From Lachancea kluyveri NRRL Y-12651 (taxonomy: Eukaryota; Ascomycota; Saccharomycetes; Saccharomycetales; Saccharomycetaceae): 64,000 nt of DNA. Positions 1 through 8,836 of the stretch are shown piece by piece; positions within the stretch are counted from its first letter, which is position 1, and every line of letters begins with the position of its first letter. The DNA lies in assembly GCA_000149225.2 (NCBI GenBank), contig CM000690.1, forward strand, positions 1,178,001-1,242,000. Reading direction: 5' to 3'. A program made the translations under genes and the position numbers. Under the pieces are notes generated by a model. It was not told where the DNA came from. It was given only the letters and a program-made list of their open reading frames with translations, and did not search any database.

Positions 1-365
1 TCGAGTGGCTCAGCGAAGAATGGTACTATGAGACATTGATCACGAATGGCCGCTCCACGGAAGTCTATGACAAGTGGTCTCTGAAGGTATTGGATGGTCT
101 GGTCCCCTTTCTAGAAAACTCGCACAGAAGGCTGTTCATCAGGCTTGTTAGTGAATTGCCTCGCCTATCTCAAAGCCACATTGATAGGATCAAGTCTCTG
201 TGTTTGGATCCCTTGAGAAGCTCTTTAGGGTTTCAGTCGTTGAAGTTCATGTTAATGTTTAGGCCACCAGCCAAACCTCTGATCTCCAATATCCTGCAAG
301 ACATGAAACAGCAAGACGAGGGTGTTAGGGAGCAATGCGATAGTATTTTAACCAAGTTCTTCTAG
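1..365 (+). CDS. PTA1: Pta1 C-terminal end (cleavage/polyadenylation factor subunit), partial
   Basis: The frame is open from the left edge (first full codon at base 3) to a TAG at 363-365, giving about 120 residues of a C-terminus. Pta1 is the yeast symplekin-like scaffold of the nuclear cleavage and polyadenylation factor (CPF), needed for pre-mRNA 3' end formation and tRNA processing. The visible part is a helical, basic tail without a catalytic motif, as expected for the end of a HEAT-like scaffold. The call rests on resemblance to the Pta1 tail and on position: in S. cerevisiae PTA1 (YAL043C) is the neighbour of GCV3 (YAL044C), and GCV3 lies 3.6 kb away here in the same relative orientation, with VTS1 and PDE2 between. 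The 5' part is outside the window. Confidence 0.78.
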   Translation, partial: EWLSEEWYYETLITNGRSTEVYDKWSLKVLDGLVPFLENSHRRLFIRLVSELPRLSQSHIDRIKSLCLDPLRSSLGFQSLKFMLMFRPPAKPLISNILQDMKQQDEGVREQCDSILTKFF

Positions 366-734
366 TTAACCTACATAGTACTTTTACCATTATTATAATC
401 ATTATATACGTGTAATGTTGAACAGGAAATATAAAACAAAAACTTGAGAAAAAAGAAACGCGTTTCTGCTTGAAAATTTTTGTTGGTTGGTATTCCTTCT
501 TTCTTAGTTGCCCACCGAGTTGAACAAGTTGTACTAAATACCACTTTGAGTACGCACTTACAAAGAGTAATACCAGGAACCTACAAGCCTGCTGGATTAT
601 TTGCTCCATTTTTAATTGTGCAAATAGATTGAAAATAGACAGACGGATTTCTCTCCTCGACTTTCAGTACTGGTTACGCAGGAAAAGCTACACAGAAAAA
701 TCCTCCCTTCTACTGGTAGAAGCAACCCTTTGGA
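366..734. other. PTA1-VTS1 intergenic region
   Basis: Holds the AT-rich 3' end of PTA1 and the VTS1 promoter and leader. Only short open frames lie across it. I see no RNA gene or clear transcription factor site. Confidence 0.6.
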
Positions 735-1925
735 ATGATGATGTTTACTGAAGAATACATTTCCCACAGCTCTCTTCCTACTAGGGTTCAATCTCCTATT
801 AACATGCCTCGTGGTGCTCACCCAGGCGCTGTTTTGTTGTCACCCAAGGCGTCGGCTATGAATCTCAGCAATAGCACGAACAACACTGGGCCACAATTAC
901 CGGTAAGCCCATTGCTGTCCTCCCAGCATTTGAGCTTGAATGACCTGTTAGACCAACAGTCACAGCCTCAAAGACAACAAGCAGCTGGCCCTGCTGTCGT
1001 CTCTTCACTACTGCACCCTCATACCACATACCTGGACTCTTTCATTACCAGACCATCAAGCTCTGTGGCTGCTCAGACTCCGCATGTGTCTTCAGCAAAT
1101 CTTGTAGTTAACTTCACTAATGACTTGAACCAGCTGTGCTCATGGATGTCAATGCTTTCTACCGCTCAACAGAATACTGTGATGGATAACTTGCTGTCTT
1201 CTTTAAATGAAGATGTTTTGCAACATACTAAATTGAAGCTGGACAGTTTGATTAATAGTGGTTACATTTCACCATCATTGCCACCAGTTGCATCGCCAGT
1301 ACCATACAGAGGCGAAACGCCCCAACCCTTAGTCTTGGACAGTGTGTTAAATGATAGTGCCAACCCTTACAGACAGTGGTCCCCTATGCCTCAGGGCACT
1401 ACGACTCAACCGATTTATGACTACATCAACGATTTGGATCAAAGACCAAGGTCAGCTGAGCCGCAACACAAGACAAGGAGTGGCAACAACAAACTTGGCA
1501 CTCCGGGTAAACAAAAGAAGCCTCAGCAGCAGCCTCAGCAGCAGCCCCAACAACTCCAACTGCAACCCCAACAGCAACAACAACAACAACAACAACAACA
1601 ACAGCAGCAGCAGCAGCAGCAGCAGCATAACATATCCACCAATGGCGGAACTGCGACAGTGTCTTCGTCTTCCTCGATGAACCCCAAAACCCTAACCGAC
1701 CCTAAGTTGTTGACAAACATTCCAATGTGGTTAAAATTACTGAGATTGCACAAGTACTCTGATGCATTGAGTGGTAAAACGTGGCAGGAGCTAATCTATT
1801 TGGACGACTCTGTTCTGGAACAGACCGGCGTCTCCGCATTGGGTGCTCGCAGAAAACTGTTGAAGGCATTTGCCATTGTAAGAGAATACAAAGAACGCGG
1901 GTTGATTGATGATAGCGCCTATTGA
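735..1925 (+). CDS. VTS1: Vts1, SAM-domain post-transcriptional RNA regulator
   Basis: 396 residues. Vts1 (Smaug family) binds RNA hairpins of the CNGG type through a SAM domain and recruits the Ccr4-Not deadenylase to degrade target mRNAs. The SAM domain occupies roughly residues 325-390 at the extreme C-terminus: it holds the conserved IPMWLKLLRLHKYSDAL helix and the basic ALGARRKLLKAF RNA-binding helix. The middle is low-complexity, with a glutamine tract at about residues 258-297. A shorter segment at about residues 130-170 (LNQLCSWMSMLSTAQQNTVM) may be the conserved N-terminal helical region. Three ATGs stand in a row at 735, 738 and 741, so the exact start is ambiguous by two residues. 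It is shorter than S. cerevisiae Vts1 (523 residues), mainly in low-complexity parts. Neighbour PDE2 matches YOR359W-YOR360C order. Confidence 0.95.
   Translation: MMMFTEEYISHSSLPTRVQSPINMPRGAHPGAVLLSPKASAMNLSNSTNNTGPQLPVSPLLSSQHLSLNDLLDQQSQPQRQQAAGPAVVSSLLHPHTTYLDSFITRPSSSVAAQTPHVSSANLVVNFTNDLNQLCSWMSMLSTAQQNTVMDNLLSSLNEDVLQHTKLKLDSLINSGYISPSLPPVASPVPYRGETPQPLVLDSVLNDSANPYRQWSPMPQGTTTQPIYDYINDLDQRPRSAEPQHKTRSGNNKLGTPGKQKKPQQQPQQQPQQLQLQPQQQQQQQQQQQQQQQQQQQHNISTNGGTATVSSSSSMNPKTLTDPKLLTNIPMWLKLLRLHKYSDALSGKTWQELIYLDDSVLEQTGVSALGARRKLLKAFAIVREYKERGLIDDSAY
1525..1626 (+). repeat. CAG/CAA glutamine-codon repeat in VTS1
   Basis: Trinucleotide tract inside VTS1. It starts as mixed CAG-CAG-CCT/CCC units, then becomes a nearly pure CAA run and finally a CAG run ending at 1626. 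It encodes about 20 consecutive glutamines after a Q/P-rich stretch. The switch from CAA to CAG blocks suggests two separate slippage expansions. Confidence 0.9.
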
Positions 1926-2166
1926 ATGGGGAATCTTTCTTGTAAATCAGTAAATACCTAGATGTAAAATTATAGATCAGGCATTTGATAGCCGTAAACA
2001 AATTGTTCTTACCTCCGCCTCCTCCACTGCAACTTTATTAATGTCTTCGAGAATACTTTAAAACGATCGAAAGATACAATACTAGTAGATAGATGTTCCA
2101 TCATAAACTGTGGGAATTAAGTGTAGCTAATATACAACTTGTGAGCACATGAAGGCTTGTCATTTT

Positions 2167-3645
2167 CTAGCTCTTTTCTAACCAAAATTGTTTGTTTCGC
2201 TTGATGTTCTCATTTAGGAAGTCCAATTGCTCAAACTTTCTGCCTAGCCCAGCGAATAGGTTCTCAGCAAATGTATTTATAAAAAAAAGCTGCCCTTTAG
2301 GAATCATTGGATACATCTCGATTATGTCCTCCACTGTAGGAGGGAAGTCGACGTTAGAGTCCGGTAAGGTTGGCAGGGGCTTCTGGTCAGGTTCCGATAG
2401 CCTCTTCTCGAGCATGGCACACTCGTTAAATTCATTTGTTATAAGTACAGCCCATTTGGCAGAGATTTCTAAAGGCCTGGTAACATTAGAAATGTCGGCT
2501 GCTTTAACAATCAGCGAAGTCAGCGTACTTGAGCGAGCAGGAAGCAGGTTCAACTTGTCCACGTATTCTGAGTGACGTGCCATATCCGTTGCCAGTATAG
2601 ACTCGCTGATAACCAAGTTGTTGTCTGACAATTGCGTTGGGCGAAGGAGATCAGGCCACTGAGCTTGTAGCATATTTGTGAAAATTTTGGTGTGGAAGTT
2701 TTCTAGAACAGACTTGTTTTCACATGCCTGGGCAATAGGGGATGAGTGGTTACATAAAAGTGCATTATTTGTTCCTGGGTGACCAACATCGTGCCCTATG
2801 GCGGCCATACACAGAAGTAATATGTGTTCTTTGGATGGGATCGAAGATGACAGCAAGCAGCATAGTTGATAAGTGGCTTGCATGACATCCATGGCATGTC
2901 TAAAGTTGTGAAACTTGTTCCCTTGGTGGTATGATGCCTCTAATGTAAACAGCAATAGGAATATGTTGTTGTCGTGGATCGAAGAAATAGATAGCGATCC
3001 CTGATCTATTACCTTGCGTATAATCAGGTAACTGCACCAGATTAATTCCTGTGTATTCAAAGAGTGTGCGCAAAAGTTCCAAGTACCAAGTAAGGATAGA
3101 TAGTGTCTGTCGTCATGTGGGATAGATAGAAGCGACTTGAAATCTATAGCTTCAGTTAACAAACTCGGAAAACCTTTAGTGCTGCCCGTTGTACCACTAA
3201 CAGTGGCTACAGCAGGCATACTCTTCAGAGTAGAAAGATGTCTAGCCATAGAGTAAATATTAACAGAGCATGTCTGGTTTTGGGAAAACATCCAGTTAGA
3301 CATTCTCGAAAGCCTGTCTCGACATACAATCCTTAACCTTTGTAGCTCCTTTAGGATGGCAGTGGCACCTGCAGCACTTTCTACTACCGTCAGGTTGAAG
3401 CAGGGGAAATGCTGTTGAAGCATTTCTTGAAGCTCGGAAGCCGATAGAGAGTCCAGTGCAGAAGCACCCGTGGCTCTGTAGCAAACAACTGATAGATCAG
3501 TTTCGTAATCGTTGGATTGCGTGTGCCTGTCCACATACAACTGTGTAACGAGGTCTTTGACAGAACGTTTCCTTAACGTTAGTGCGAAGTTAGCAGATAA
3601 GGAGTCTTCCTGGGTGGCATTACCGACCAGAAAGAGCGTTGACAT
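2167..3645 (-). CDS. PDE2: Pde2, high-affinity cAMP phosphodiesterase
   Basis: 492 residues from the ATG at 3645. Pde2 hydrolyses cAMP to AMP and so damps PKA signalling. The class I phosphodiesterase HD domain is clear: HNFRHAMDVMQ near residue 247 and GHDVGHPGTNN near residue 283 supply the metal-binding His/Asp residues, and ESILATDMARHSEY and KAADISNVTRP follow in the expected order. The N-terminal third is weakly conserved, as in the yeast family. The start was chosen at MSTLFLVGN because S. cerevisiae Pde2 begins MSTLFLIG; the frame stays open 45 codons further up to 3780, but that stretch has no ATG start. It converges with VTS1, and GCV3 is divergent upstream (324 bp shared promoter). 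GPB, another negative regulator of the cAMP/PKA pathway, lies further right in the window. Confidence 0.96.
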   Translation of the reverse strand: MSTLFLVGNATQEDSLSANFALTLRKRSVKDLVTQLYVDRHTQSNDYETDLSVVCYRATGASALDSLSASELQEMLQQHFPCFNLTVVESAAGATAILKELQRLRIVCRDRLSRMSNWMFSQNQTCSVNIYSMARHLSTLKSMPAVATVSGTTGSTKGFPSLLTEAIDFKSLLSIPHDDRHYLSLLGTWNFCAHSLNTQELIWCSYLIIRKVIDQGSLSISSIHDNNIFLLLFTLEASYHQGNKFHNFRHAMDVMQATYQLCCLLSSSIPSKEHILLLCMAAIGHDVGHPGTNNALLCNHSSPIAQACENKSVLENFHTKIFTNMLQAQWPDLLRPTQLSDNNLVISESILATDMARHSEYVDKLNLLPARSSTLTSLIVKAADISNVTRPLEISAKWAVLITNEFNECAMLEKRLSEPDQKPLPTLPDSNVDFPPTVEDIIEMYPMIPKGQLFFINTFAENLFAGLGRKFEQLDFLNENIKRNKQFWLEKS

Positions 3646-3969
3646 GACTATTCCTAGTGATATTGTGATGAGACACGTATTTAGGCAATGGTCTCGAGTC
3701 TCGAGCAACTGCTTTCTTCTTCTCCTCTCTGGCCTGCTCTGCCACCAACCCAAAAAACTGTATGGGTGTAGTACTATCACTTATAACGTTAACCCACACC
3801 CTGAAGAGACAGAGTCATCAGCAACGGGCAACAACAACGCTTCTTCGTGTCCGGAGTCAGTATCTAGCCTATCATGCAAGTATAAAAACAGGACTAAAGG
3901 CAACCCATTGACCGAACTTACTTCAGTGAGCTAGTCGAGAACGTTAATTCACGTCTTCAAAGCCGCACC
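3646..3969. other. PDE2/GCV3 divergent promoter
   Basis: 324 bp between two start codons pointing away from each other. A TATA-like TATAAAAAC lies at about 3881-3889, some 80 bp before GCV3. No other site is convincing. Confidence 0.5.
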
Positions 3970-4473
3970 ATGTTTGTAACTGTTTCCAGAACACTCCTAA
4001 GATCTACTCCTCGTCTTTTCCTAAGGGCTCAATCCACTAATGCTCTAAACAAGTCTCAGTTGCCCTTCACATACTCTTCTTCGGGTCCATCGGTGGTCAA
4101 GTATACTTCTCAACACGAATGGATTGCCGCGCATCAGGACGGTACTGCTTTTGTCGGCATCACCAAGTATGCTGCTGATGCCTTGGGTGATGCCACCTAT
4201 ATCGAGTTGCCTGAGGCCGATACCGAGGTGGAAGCCGGTGAATCGTTGGGTTCCGTGGAGTCCGTCAAGTCTGCTTCTGAGATTTACCAGCCCGTTCCAG
4301 GTGTTGTTGTCGAAGCCAACGAAGCTTTAAACGACTCCCCACAATTAATCAATCAGGATCCAATGGGTGAAGGATGGATTGCCAAGGTTAAGCTAAACGA
4401 TTCTCAAGACCTTAACAGTGAAGAGTTGCTAACTCTTGAGCAGTACGAAAAGGTTTTGGAAGAGGATCACTAA
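3970..4473 (+). CDS. GCV3: Gcv3, H protein of the mitochondrial glycine cleavage system
   Basis: 167 residues. The H protein carries a lipoyl arm that shuttles the aminomethyl group between the P, T and L proteins of the glycine decarboxylase complex; in yeast it also serves in lipoate transfer to other enzymes. Residues 1-25 (FVTVSRTLLRSTPRLFLRAQS) are a typical arginine-rich mitochondrial presequence. The lipoyl domain follows, with GSVESVKSASEIY; the lysine at about residue 100 is the lipoylation site. The C-terminal PMGEGWIAKVKL is also characteristic. Length is close to the S. cerevisiae protein. It is placed between PDE2 and the BolA genes, as expected from YAL044C-YAL044W-A-YAL046C. 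Confidence 0.97.
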   Translation: MFVTVSRTLLRSTPRLFLRAQSTNALNKSQLPFTYSSSGPSVVKYTSQHEWIAAHQDGTAFVGITKYAADALGDATYIELPEADTEVEAGESLGSVESVKSASEIYQPVPGVVVEANEALNDSPQLINQDPMGEGWIAKVKLNDSQDLNSEELLTLEQYEKVLEEDH

Positions 4474-5051
4474 ACACTTTTTTCTATTCGTTATGTACAA
4501 TTCATAGGTGGTAAAAGGAAAGAAAAGCCTAGTTTGAAACTTTGTCCACAGTCGTTGAACCTTTGCCAGTAGCCCGCCACTCACTCAGATTACAGTCGAA
4601 GTATCTTTCTAGCGGAGGGCTCAAGGGGCAGCCAAATTTCAGAGAGCTTGATATGCTTTTGGGGTTTGGCTGTGCAGGTTTCAACCTTAAGCCCGCCTTT
4701 CACAGCGAAACAGGCGTATTTTGGAAGCTTTATTACCGGGGGTCACAGGCCTGTGATCGTGACCCGGGTGTGCCATTTCGAACTCGCTAAATGTTTCTCT
4801 AGGTCGTTTCCTGTTCGTGGAATAATCTGTGAAGATATTGTCTGCTCTAGCCTGGAAACTTGAACAGAGGCTTTTTTTTTTTTTTTGGCAACTTTGCCAA
4901 TCTTACACTACGTATGTCTTTCTAGCAGCTCTTAGTCGCTTTGCTCATCGAAAGTTTCTACTAGTAAAACCTAGTTAATTTGGTTTTGATGTGACAAAAC
5001 TTGCTTTAAATAATTCTTTAGTACTTCAGGACTGCGTATGTATCTGTAAAT
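4474..5051. other. GCV3-BOL1 convergent intergenic region
   Basis: 578 bp between two 3' ends, long for a convergent pair in this genome. It is locally GC-richer (4600-4800) than most intergenic DNA here and holds a nested palindrome (4743-4756) and a T tract at about 4871-4886. The small open frames inside have no recognisable protein similarity. Confidence 0.55.
4743..4756. repeat. Perfect 14-bp palindrome TCACAGGCCTGTGA
   Basis: Perfect dyad between GCV3 and BOL1. It sits inside a larger imperfect inverted repeat: ACCGGGGGTCAC on the left is mirrored by GTGACCCGGGT just to the right (about 4735-4770). Function unknown. Confidence 0.8.
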
Positions 5052-5402
5052 CTAGTTTTTACGGCTCTGTTCTGCTGCTGTTCTAGTTGTAAGTTGCAAG
5101 GCATGTACGTCACCTTTCAGTTCTTCGTTTAATATAGAATACACCAAGCGGTGTCTCTTGGGTAATGTCATCCCTTTAAACTCATCGCTGACGATTTCAA
5201 GACGGAAATGGGATTCGATTTTGTTATCAGCCTCAGCTATACCATGGTGTCCAGCGTGCTTGTACGAATCGTTGTATATGGCAAAGTGATGTAGATCTTG
5301 GAACCGTTCTTGGATTTTAGTCATGATACTTTTCGCAATGGGACCATCAATACTCCTGTTTGCAGCAAAACTACTCATTGCTCTTCCAATAATTCTAAGC
5401 AT
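5052..5402 (-). CDS. BOL1: Bol1-like mitochondrial BolA protein
   Basis: 116 residues from the ATG at 5402. BolA proteins bind [2Fe-2S] clusters together with monothiol glutaredoxins; yeast Bol1 acts in mitochondria in loading [4Fe-4S] clusters onto selected proteins such as lipoyl synthase. The family signature is clear: IYNDSYKHAGHHG (about residues 43-55), then SHFRLEIVSDEFKGMTLPKRHRLVYSIL with the conserved C-terminal histidine, and HALQLTTRTAAE at the end. The short arginine/serine-rich start (LRIIGRAMSSFAANRS) fits a mitochondrial presequence. It corresponds to YAL044W-A by sequence, position and orientation relative to GCV3. It is divergent from the second BolA gene with only 160 bp between starts. 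Confidence 0.9.
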   Translation of the reverse strand: MLRIIGRAMSSFAANRSIDGPIAKSIMTKIQERFQDLHHFAIYNDSYKHAGHHGIAEADNKIESHFRLEIVSDEFKGMTLPKRHRLVYSILNEELKGDVHALQLTTRTAAEQSRKN

Positions 5403-5562
5403 CAACTGTGTTTACTCTGCTATGCTTACTTCTTGGATGCCCCAAAGTTTGTCATCTCCGCCCTCGGCCCACTTTTTTTTTTTTTCCATTGAAAAGTGAA
5501 TGGTTGATATCAACGCTTTAATCACAGTTATACTTAGCACATATTTTCAATTATAACTGGAC

Positions 5563-5847
5563 ATGTTTGCTTTGCGTTCTTCTACTATACTGGCTAATCT
5601 GCGTCGCTGGTATTCAATCACTCCAGAAGAGAAGTTAATCTATAACAAGTTGACTCAAAACTTACAGCCAAAACAGCTGCAGGTAAATGATATCAGTGGT
5701 GGTTGTGGCTCTATGTTTGCAATCGACATCACCAGTGAAAAGTTCAAGGGCCTGAGTATTATAAAGCAACACAAGCTTGTTAACCAGGTACTGAAAGACG
5801 ATATTAAGCGGTGGCATGGACTACAGCTACGGACTAGAAGCGAATAG
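5563..5847 (+). CDS. BOL3: Bol3-like mitochondrial BolA protein
   Basis: 94 residues. It belongs to the BOLA3 branch: the motif GGCGSMFAIDITSEKFKGLSIIKQHKLVNQVLKDDIKRWHGL, including the cysteine that replaces the histidine-rich loop of Bol1, is typical of human BOLA3 and yeast Bol3 (Aim1). Bol3 works with Nfu1 in late mitochondrial iron-sulfur cluster assembly and lipoyl synthesis. An N-terminal presequence (FALRSSTILANLRRWYS) is visible. Shorter than S. cerevisiae Bol3 (118 residues). Position equals YAL046C. The divergent pairing with BOL1 and the closeness to the lipoyl-carrying Gcv3 is ancestral order, not evidence of an operon. Confidence 0.9.
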   Translation: MFALRSSTILANLRRWYSITPEEKLIYNKLTQNLQPKQLQVNDISGGCGSMFAIDITSEKFKGLSIIKQHKLVNQVLKDDIKRWHGLQLRTRSE

Positions 5848-6056
5848 GTATGACGTATAATTTGTACATCATTTACCGTAGCGCATCATCTCTTCCTCCC
5901 AGCACCTAATCTTGTATATTGATATTTAATCATCTACTTATTCTACCTGTTAATAGTAAAAGCTGGTACCGAAAAAAAAAAATAAAAATAAAAAATATAA
6001 TGAAAGATATTTGACTACTTTACAAAAATATACACATACGTAGCTATAGAAAGTAA

Positions 6057-8267
6057 CTATTCTTCTGCTTCAAAGGATGTAACTTCCTCTTCCTTTTCTT
6101 CTAAAATCTCCTCCTTGATTTCTTCAACAGTTTCGAAGTCTTCTTCGGATGTTCCCAAGACCACAGCGTCGAAAACTGTGTAATTGAAGTTCTCTTGCAG
6201 CTCGGTACTATTCTGTTCTCTGTATTTAGTCCATTCCTCTAGCATAGAACGACGTGTCAAGATTAATTCTCTCATAGCACTGTCTGCTTCCATAGCATCT
6301 TGTTCCTCGAATTGGGCAGACCATTCCCTTAGGTTCTTTCTAACCTTCTTCTTTTCACCATTGGTCAATAAACTCTGTGGTCTTGGTCTCCAGACAAAGT
6401 TCTTGAAGTCTTCAATCACTTCTTCTCTGACGACCTCACCAGCAATGTTGTAAACCCTGTAACCATTTTCTAACTTATGCTTTACAGCACTAGACCAGGC
6501 AGCAACGAATCTACCGGATGGGTCCCAGTGCAGATCAGTGGCACTAAAGTAATCCTGATGTCCGACATCTTTCAAGGAGGCAGAAACGTCCTTTGTGTCG
6601 TTGAGGGTCTTTTCACCAGTGAAGTCCAAGTCAAAGAAGTCCAATTCAGCCTTACGGGTGTCTGGTGTTACCAATGTAGCAACGACAGCAAATCTGCCGG
6701 CTGGAGACCAGGAAATAGTGTTGGAGAATTTGCCTTCAATCTTGTGGACCACCTTCCATTTCTTCAAATCCTCTTTACCCTGATTGCTCTTAACATCCTT
6801 CTTTTCAGGAGCGAAGAATGTGACAACATTCTTTGGTACAGCAGGATTATCGTCAGCAGTTTCGGTTTTGGAAATAGTGATAAATCTATCACCCGTTGGT
6901 TCCCAACCAAACTTCAAAACACGGTCCTTCATCTCGACTTTTTCGACTGGAATTTCTCTCTCAGTCATCTTACAAATTTCCAAATTGGTGAAAATAGTCT
7001 TCTTAGACTTGGTGTGACGGTCAACCTTAACGCACAAGTATTCAGATTGCTTTTGCCAGTGTAGAGAGACGTCTGAAACGTGAACCAGATTGACTGTTCT
7101 TAAAATTCTCTTTGATGGTAGTTCCATAACAGTAGCCTTACAAGACTGGTTGTTGGATTCTGGTGTCCAGAAGGCCAAGACTGGAGATAGTTCTTTGTTT
7201 CTGTTGACAGCCAATTTGACACCTGTTGGCGCAAATGAAAAGTCCATGATACCATCGATCTTTACAACTTTCTTGTCCAACAGCTCAAAGTTCTTCTCAG
7301 TGTCGTAAATAGCCAGGGCGTTTGGACCCAAACGGGCACAGTACTTGTCGTCAAAGGACCATTTGATCATTGGCCAGTGTAACTTTTGCTTTGGTGGTAG
7401 TGCAAAAGTCTTGACACAGACACCAGTAGCAATATCCCAGATACACAATTGGTGACCATTGGATTCTGGACCAAATGGGAAATCTTCAGGAATCTCTTCT
7501 GGAACAGAAATTGGTTGAGGTGATAAGGTGACCAAGTACTTTTCAGTTGGAGACACAGCCAAAGCCCTGGTTTCTGGATGATAAAATCTCTTCAAACGGT
7601 CAAAGTTTCTACCACCCCAGGAAGCGACACCTTGGTCGTGAAAGGAGAACAAATAGGTACCTCTTGGTGAAAATCTAACGGTTGAATTGGACCAGTTCTT
7701 CCTTGGTTCAACAACATTTTCTGGTTGCTGAGCGTTTCTGTTCCAGAAGATGGCGGTCATGTCACTCTTTTGTAGAACAAATTGATCTCTGCCACTAGGA
7801 TCTTGCAACCAGGACTTCAAATATTCGGTTGGTGTAAACTCTGGTAGTTTAGGCTCACGGAACTCAGTTTCGAATTCCTCGGTTCCAAACTTTTCCATAT
7901 CGTTTAAGCCATTGACAAATAGACGATGCTTGACATCTAATTTCTTACCATTCAAAAGTGCAATGGCTTTTTTGGCAGCAACAGCAGAGTCAAACTCGAC
8001 AAACAAATAGCCCTTGGTAGTTTTCTTTTCCTCATCAAGAGGCAAGTTCATGTCAACCACAGTACCTGCTTGAGAGAAAAGCTTAGTGAGAACCTTGGTT
8101 AACACAGGTACTTTGCTTTCCGGAGCCACTGGAGCACCATCGACAACGACAAAGTTGTCAAAGTTGACTTGAGTGTCAATTTGGTACTCTTTCTCTAGAT
8201 CAGAAAAGTCGATGTCATCGACTGGAATATCCTCTAGCTTAATATCGTCAATAGCTGCAGTAGACAT
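6057..8267 (-). CDS. PRT1: Prt1, eIF3b subunit of translation initiation factor 3
   Basis: 736 residues, close to S. cerevisiae Prt1. eIF3b is a core scaffold of eIF3, which joins the 40S subunit and promotes scanning. The N-terminus holds IKLEDIPVDDIDFSDLEKEY, an RRM at about residues 45-125 with the RNP1-like GYLFVEF, then a long beta-propeller region with repeated WSPAGRF/FSPRGTYL/WDPSGRF elements, and the conserved C-terminal helix KKVRKNLREWSAQFEEQDAMEADSAM that contacts eIF3i/eIF3g. The ATG at 8267 was chosen because MSTAAIDDIKLED aligns with the S. cerevisiae N-terminus; the frame upstream lacks another ATG. Upstream, 8329-8342 reads TGAAAAAATTTTCA, close to an RRPE element, suiting a growth-regulated translation gene. 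Matches YOR361C. Confidence 0.97.
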   Translation of the reverse strand: MSTAAIDDIKLEDIPVDDIDFSDLEKEYQIDTQVNFDNFVVVDGAPVAPESKVPVLTKVLTKLFSQAGTVVDMNLPLDEEKKTTKGYLFVEFDSAVAAKKAIALLNGKKLDVKHRLFVNGLNDMEKFGTEEFETEFREPKLPEFTPTEYLKSWLQDPSGRDQFVLQKSDMTAIFWNRNAQQPENVVEPRKNWSNSTVRFSPRGTYLFSFHDQGVASWGGRNFDRLKRFYHPETRALAVSPTEKYLVTLSPQPISVPEEIPEDFPFGPESNGHQLCIWDIATGVCVKTFALPPKQKLHWPMIKWSFDDKYCARLGPNALAIYDTEKNFELLDKKVVKIDGIMDFSFAPTGVKLAVNRNKELSPVLAFWTPESNNQSCKATVMELPSKRILRTVNLVHVSDVSLHWQKQSEYLCVKVDRHTKSKKTIFTNLEICKMTEREIPVEKVEMKDRVLKFGWEPTGDRFITISKTETADDNPAVPKNVVTFFAPEKKDVKSNQGKEDLKKWKVVHKIEGKFSNTISWSPAGRFAVVATLVTPDTRKAELDFFDLDFTGEKTLNDTKDVSASLKDVGHQDYFSATDLHWDPSGRFVAAWSSAVKHKLENGYRVYNIAGEVVREEVIEDFKNFVWRPRPQSLLTNGEKKKVRKNLREWSAQFEEQDAMEADSAMRELILTRRSMLEEWTKYREQNSTELQENFNYTVFDAVVLGTSEEDFETVEEIKEEILEEKEEEVTSFEAEE

Positions 8268-8836
8268 TTGGTTATCTAATGTTGGTGTACTTGAATTCAA
8301 CTCGAGATGTAACCTTGGTGAAAAATAGTGAAAAAATTTTCAGCGATAGAGTACACGCCAGTATTGCCATCTCCGTTACACATGATCTGACATTTTTACA
8401 TACGCGAAAGCGACTTTTCTCTAAAGCACTTACAGCTGACTCTCAATTGTGTTGGAAGATCTGTGTATGGAATTTGAACTCTTAAAAAACTCTCTGGTAT
8501 TCGAAGTTTTCTTTTTTAATATGGGCTAATCTGCGATGCCTAGGGCGATTGCTTATTTGTTTTATTATTATTTGGTCTGAAAATGTTTATTGGACAGCTG
8601 TATAGAGATAAAAAAAAAACTCAATTCACTAGAGTATTTATCCAACAAAATCTAGCGTTTGCTTTATACAAGTGTCTAAATCTTCTGTGGAGGCATATCC
8701 TTTTATTCCTTTCTATCTTCTTAGATCTCTTGATTTGAGTTACCCGGCATTTCTTAGATGTAAACACAGACATATTTGTCCATCTCTTAAAAGTTCACTG
8801 AAACACGGTCAATTCTATTGAATATAGGTAGCGAAT
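8268..8836. other. PRT1/SPC72 divergent promoter region
   Basis: 569 bp between divergent start codons. An RRPE-like TGAAAAAATTTTCA (8329-8342) lies 62 bp upstream of PRT1. The rest is AT-rich with an A tract near 8612-8620. No gene seen. Confidence 0.5.

Noticed and set aside
1535-1753. Minus-strand frame with a run of cysteines opposite VTS1
   Set aside because: It is the complement of the CAG/CAA repeat; VTS1 on the other strand has clear homology.
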